Assembly: GCA_036261915.1 (NCBI GenBank)
Contig: DATAJX010000004.1
Span: 1-64,000, forward strand
Reading direction: 5' to 3'
DNA: 64,000 nucleotides
Origin: DATAJX01 sp036261915
GTDB taxonomy: Bacteria > Pseudomonadota > Alphaproteobacteria > UBA2136 > UBA6156
In this document: positions 63,358-64,000 of the stretch, piece after piece
How the letters are laid out: every line of letters starts with the position of its first letter
How positions within the stretch are numbered: the first letter of the stretch is position 1
Position numbers and translations under genes: made by a program
Notes under the pieces: model-generated
The model's input: only the letters and a program-made list of their open reading frames with translations
What the model was told of the DNA's origin: nothing
The model's database searches: none

Positions 63358-63894
63358 TTACTTGCCTTGTTTCAGCCGTTCAATCTCGGCCTGAAGCTCT
63401 GCGATCTTCTGGTCCTTGGCATCGGCACTGGCGCCGGGTGCGCGCAAAAACGGGTTGAACAAGCCCATCACCTGCTGCAGCTGTTCCATCTGCTTGCGCT
63501 GGATGGTCTGCATAGTTTGCAATTGCGCAAAAGGCGAAAAACCGCCCAGTGCCTTGTTGGTTTCGTCGCGGATGTGCGCCTGGTTCTTGTTGAACACGTC
63601 CATCACCATCTCAAGGTAATGCGGCAAAATGCTTTGCATGCTGTTGTCATAAAAACCGATGATCTGCTTCATGAAGTTCACCGGCAGCACGCTGGCGCCC
63701 TTGCTTTCTTCTTCCAGGATGATCTGGGCAAGGGTGGGGCGGGTCAGGTCGGCGCCGGTCTTGGCGTCAACAACCTCAACAGCCTTGCCGCTGCGGATGA
63801 TATCGGCAAGGTCATGCAACGTGATGTACGTGCTGGTCTCGGTATTATACAACCGCCGGTTGGCATATTTTTTAATGATGATCGGTTCGCTCAT
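63358..63894 (-). CDS. phaR: Polyhydroxyalkanoate synthesis repressor PhaR
   Basis: A 178-residue regulator. The N-terminal DNA-binding domain reads IIKKYANRRLYNTETSTYIT, then LHDLADIIRSGKAVEVVDAK and TRPTLAQIILEEES. It is followed by the accumulation-regulator repeat (MKQIIGFYDNSMQSILPHYL) and a coiled coil rich in Gln. It senses PHA granules and represses phasin and synthase genes, which implies that the cell stores PHA. GGGGAA lies upstream. The 106 bp to the window end hold its promoter region; no clear gene seen there. Confidence 0.94.
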   Translation of the reverse strand: MSEPIIIKKYANRRLYNTETSTYITLHDLADIIRSGKAVEVVDAKTGADLTRPTLAQIILEEESKGASVLPVNFMKQIIGFYDNSMQSILPHYLEMVMDVFNKNQAHIRDETNKALGGFSPFAQLQTMQTIQRKQMEQLQQVMGLFNPFLRAPGASADAKDQKIAELQAEIERLKQGK

Positions 63895-64000
63895 GGCCCG
63901 CTAAGTTCCCCTAGCCCCTCTTTTTTTGTTACACTGAGTATCACATGACTTGGCAATCGGGACAACAAGCGAAAAGGGGGGGTGCCCACTTGGGCGCCAT

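Noticed and set aside
63945..64000. Start of a possible plus-strand gene (MTWQSGQQ...) divergent from phaR.
   Set aside because: There is no ribosome site and only 18 codons are visible. A PHA gene could follow, but the window does not show it.

Overview
The window looks like a chromosome segment of a Gram-negative alphaproteobacterium. The main reasons are a PhaR-type polyhydroxyalkanoate repressor, the xerC-DUF484-priA neighbourhood, a ribF-ileS pair, kdsB (so an LPS with KDO), a two-partner secretion system and a MacAB-TolC-type efflux operon. I cannot name the genus from sequence alone.

The layout has two parts. Positions 1 to about 19.9 kb look like accessory DNA: visibly lower GC, many small or rare genes, dispersed ~200-bp repeats, long non-coding gaps and archaeal-type synthetases. 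In order: a Crp/Fnr regulator (partial), a host-attachment-type protein, Hsp20, two membrane proteins, a phosphoribosyltransferase and a VIT1-type metal transporter, with a perfect FNR-type box in the hsp20 divergent promoter; a minus-strand metal-handling operon (MerT-like, HMA-domain, outer-membrane and Met/His-rich secreted proteins); a short pyrophosphatase; an operon of archaeal-type AsnRS and AspRS facing an MccF-type peptidase; a module of secreted proteins (RCC1 propeller, S74 chaperone protein) flanked by 32-bp direct repeats; a GIY-YIG protein; and a compact RiPP-like cluster.

The two strongest discoveries lie in that part. First, 16743-18886 (minus) holds a 43-residue precursor-like peptide too short for routine ORF calling, then an HExxH-type peptide hydroxylase, then a stand-alone YcaO, with start-stop overlap between the two enzymes, its own terminator, and a divergent TauD-type dioxygenase at 19097-19813. 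Second, 7076-10829 puts extra copies of AsnRS and AspRS beside a peptidase that carries the MccF catalytic residues. MccF detoxifies microcin C, whose target is AspRS, so this looks like a resistance (or self-immunity) island.

From about 20 kb to the end the DNA is GC-rich and mostly housekeeping or envelope: a membrane-anchored OtsA, NhaA, an ABC-F ATPase, a FtsX-type ABC operon with DUF3299, macA-macB-tolC, tRNA-Ser, TypA, an RhlE-type helicase, SerC, IleRS, a shortened RibF, tRNA-Leu, TpsB/TpsA, an XRE regulator, XerC, PriA, a lone prepilin-like protein, a TrmN6-like methyltransferase, a 1065-residue lipoprotein of unknown role, KdsB, an AlkA-type glycosylase, a PEBP protein and PhaR. Most long antisense ORFs here are shadows of GC-rich genes. 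Gene calls rest on recalled family motifs; no database search was run.
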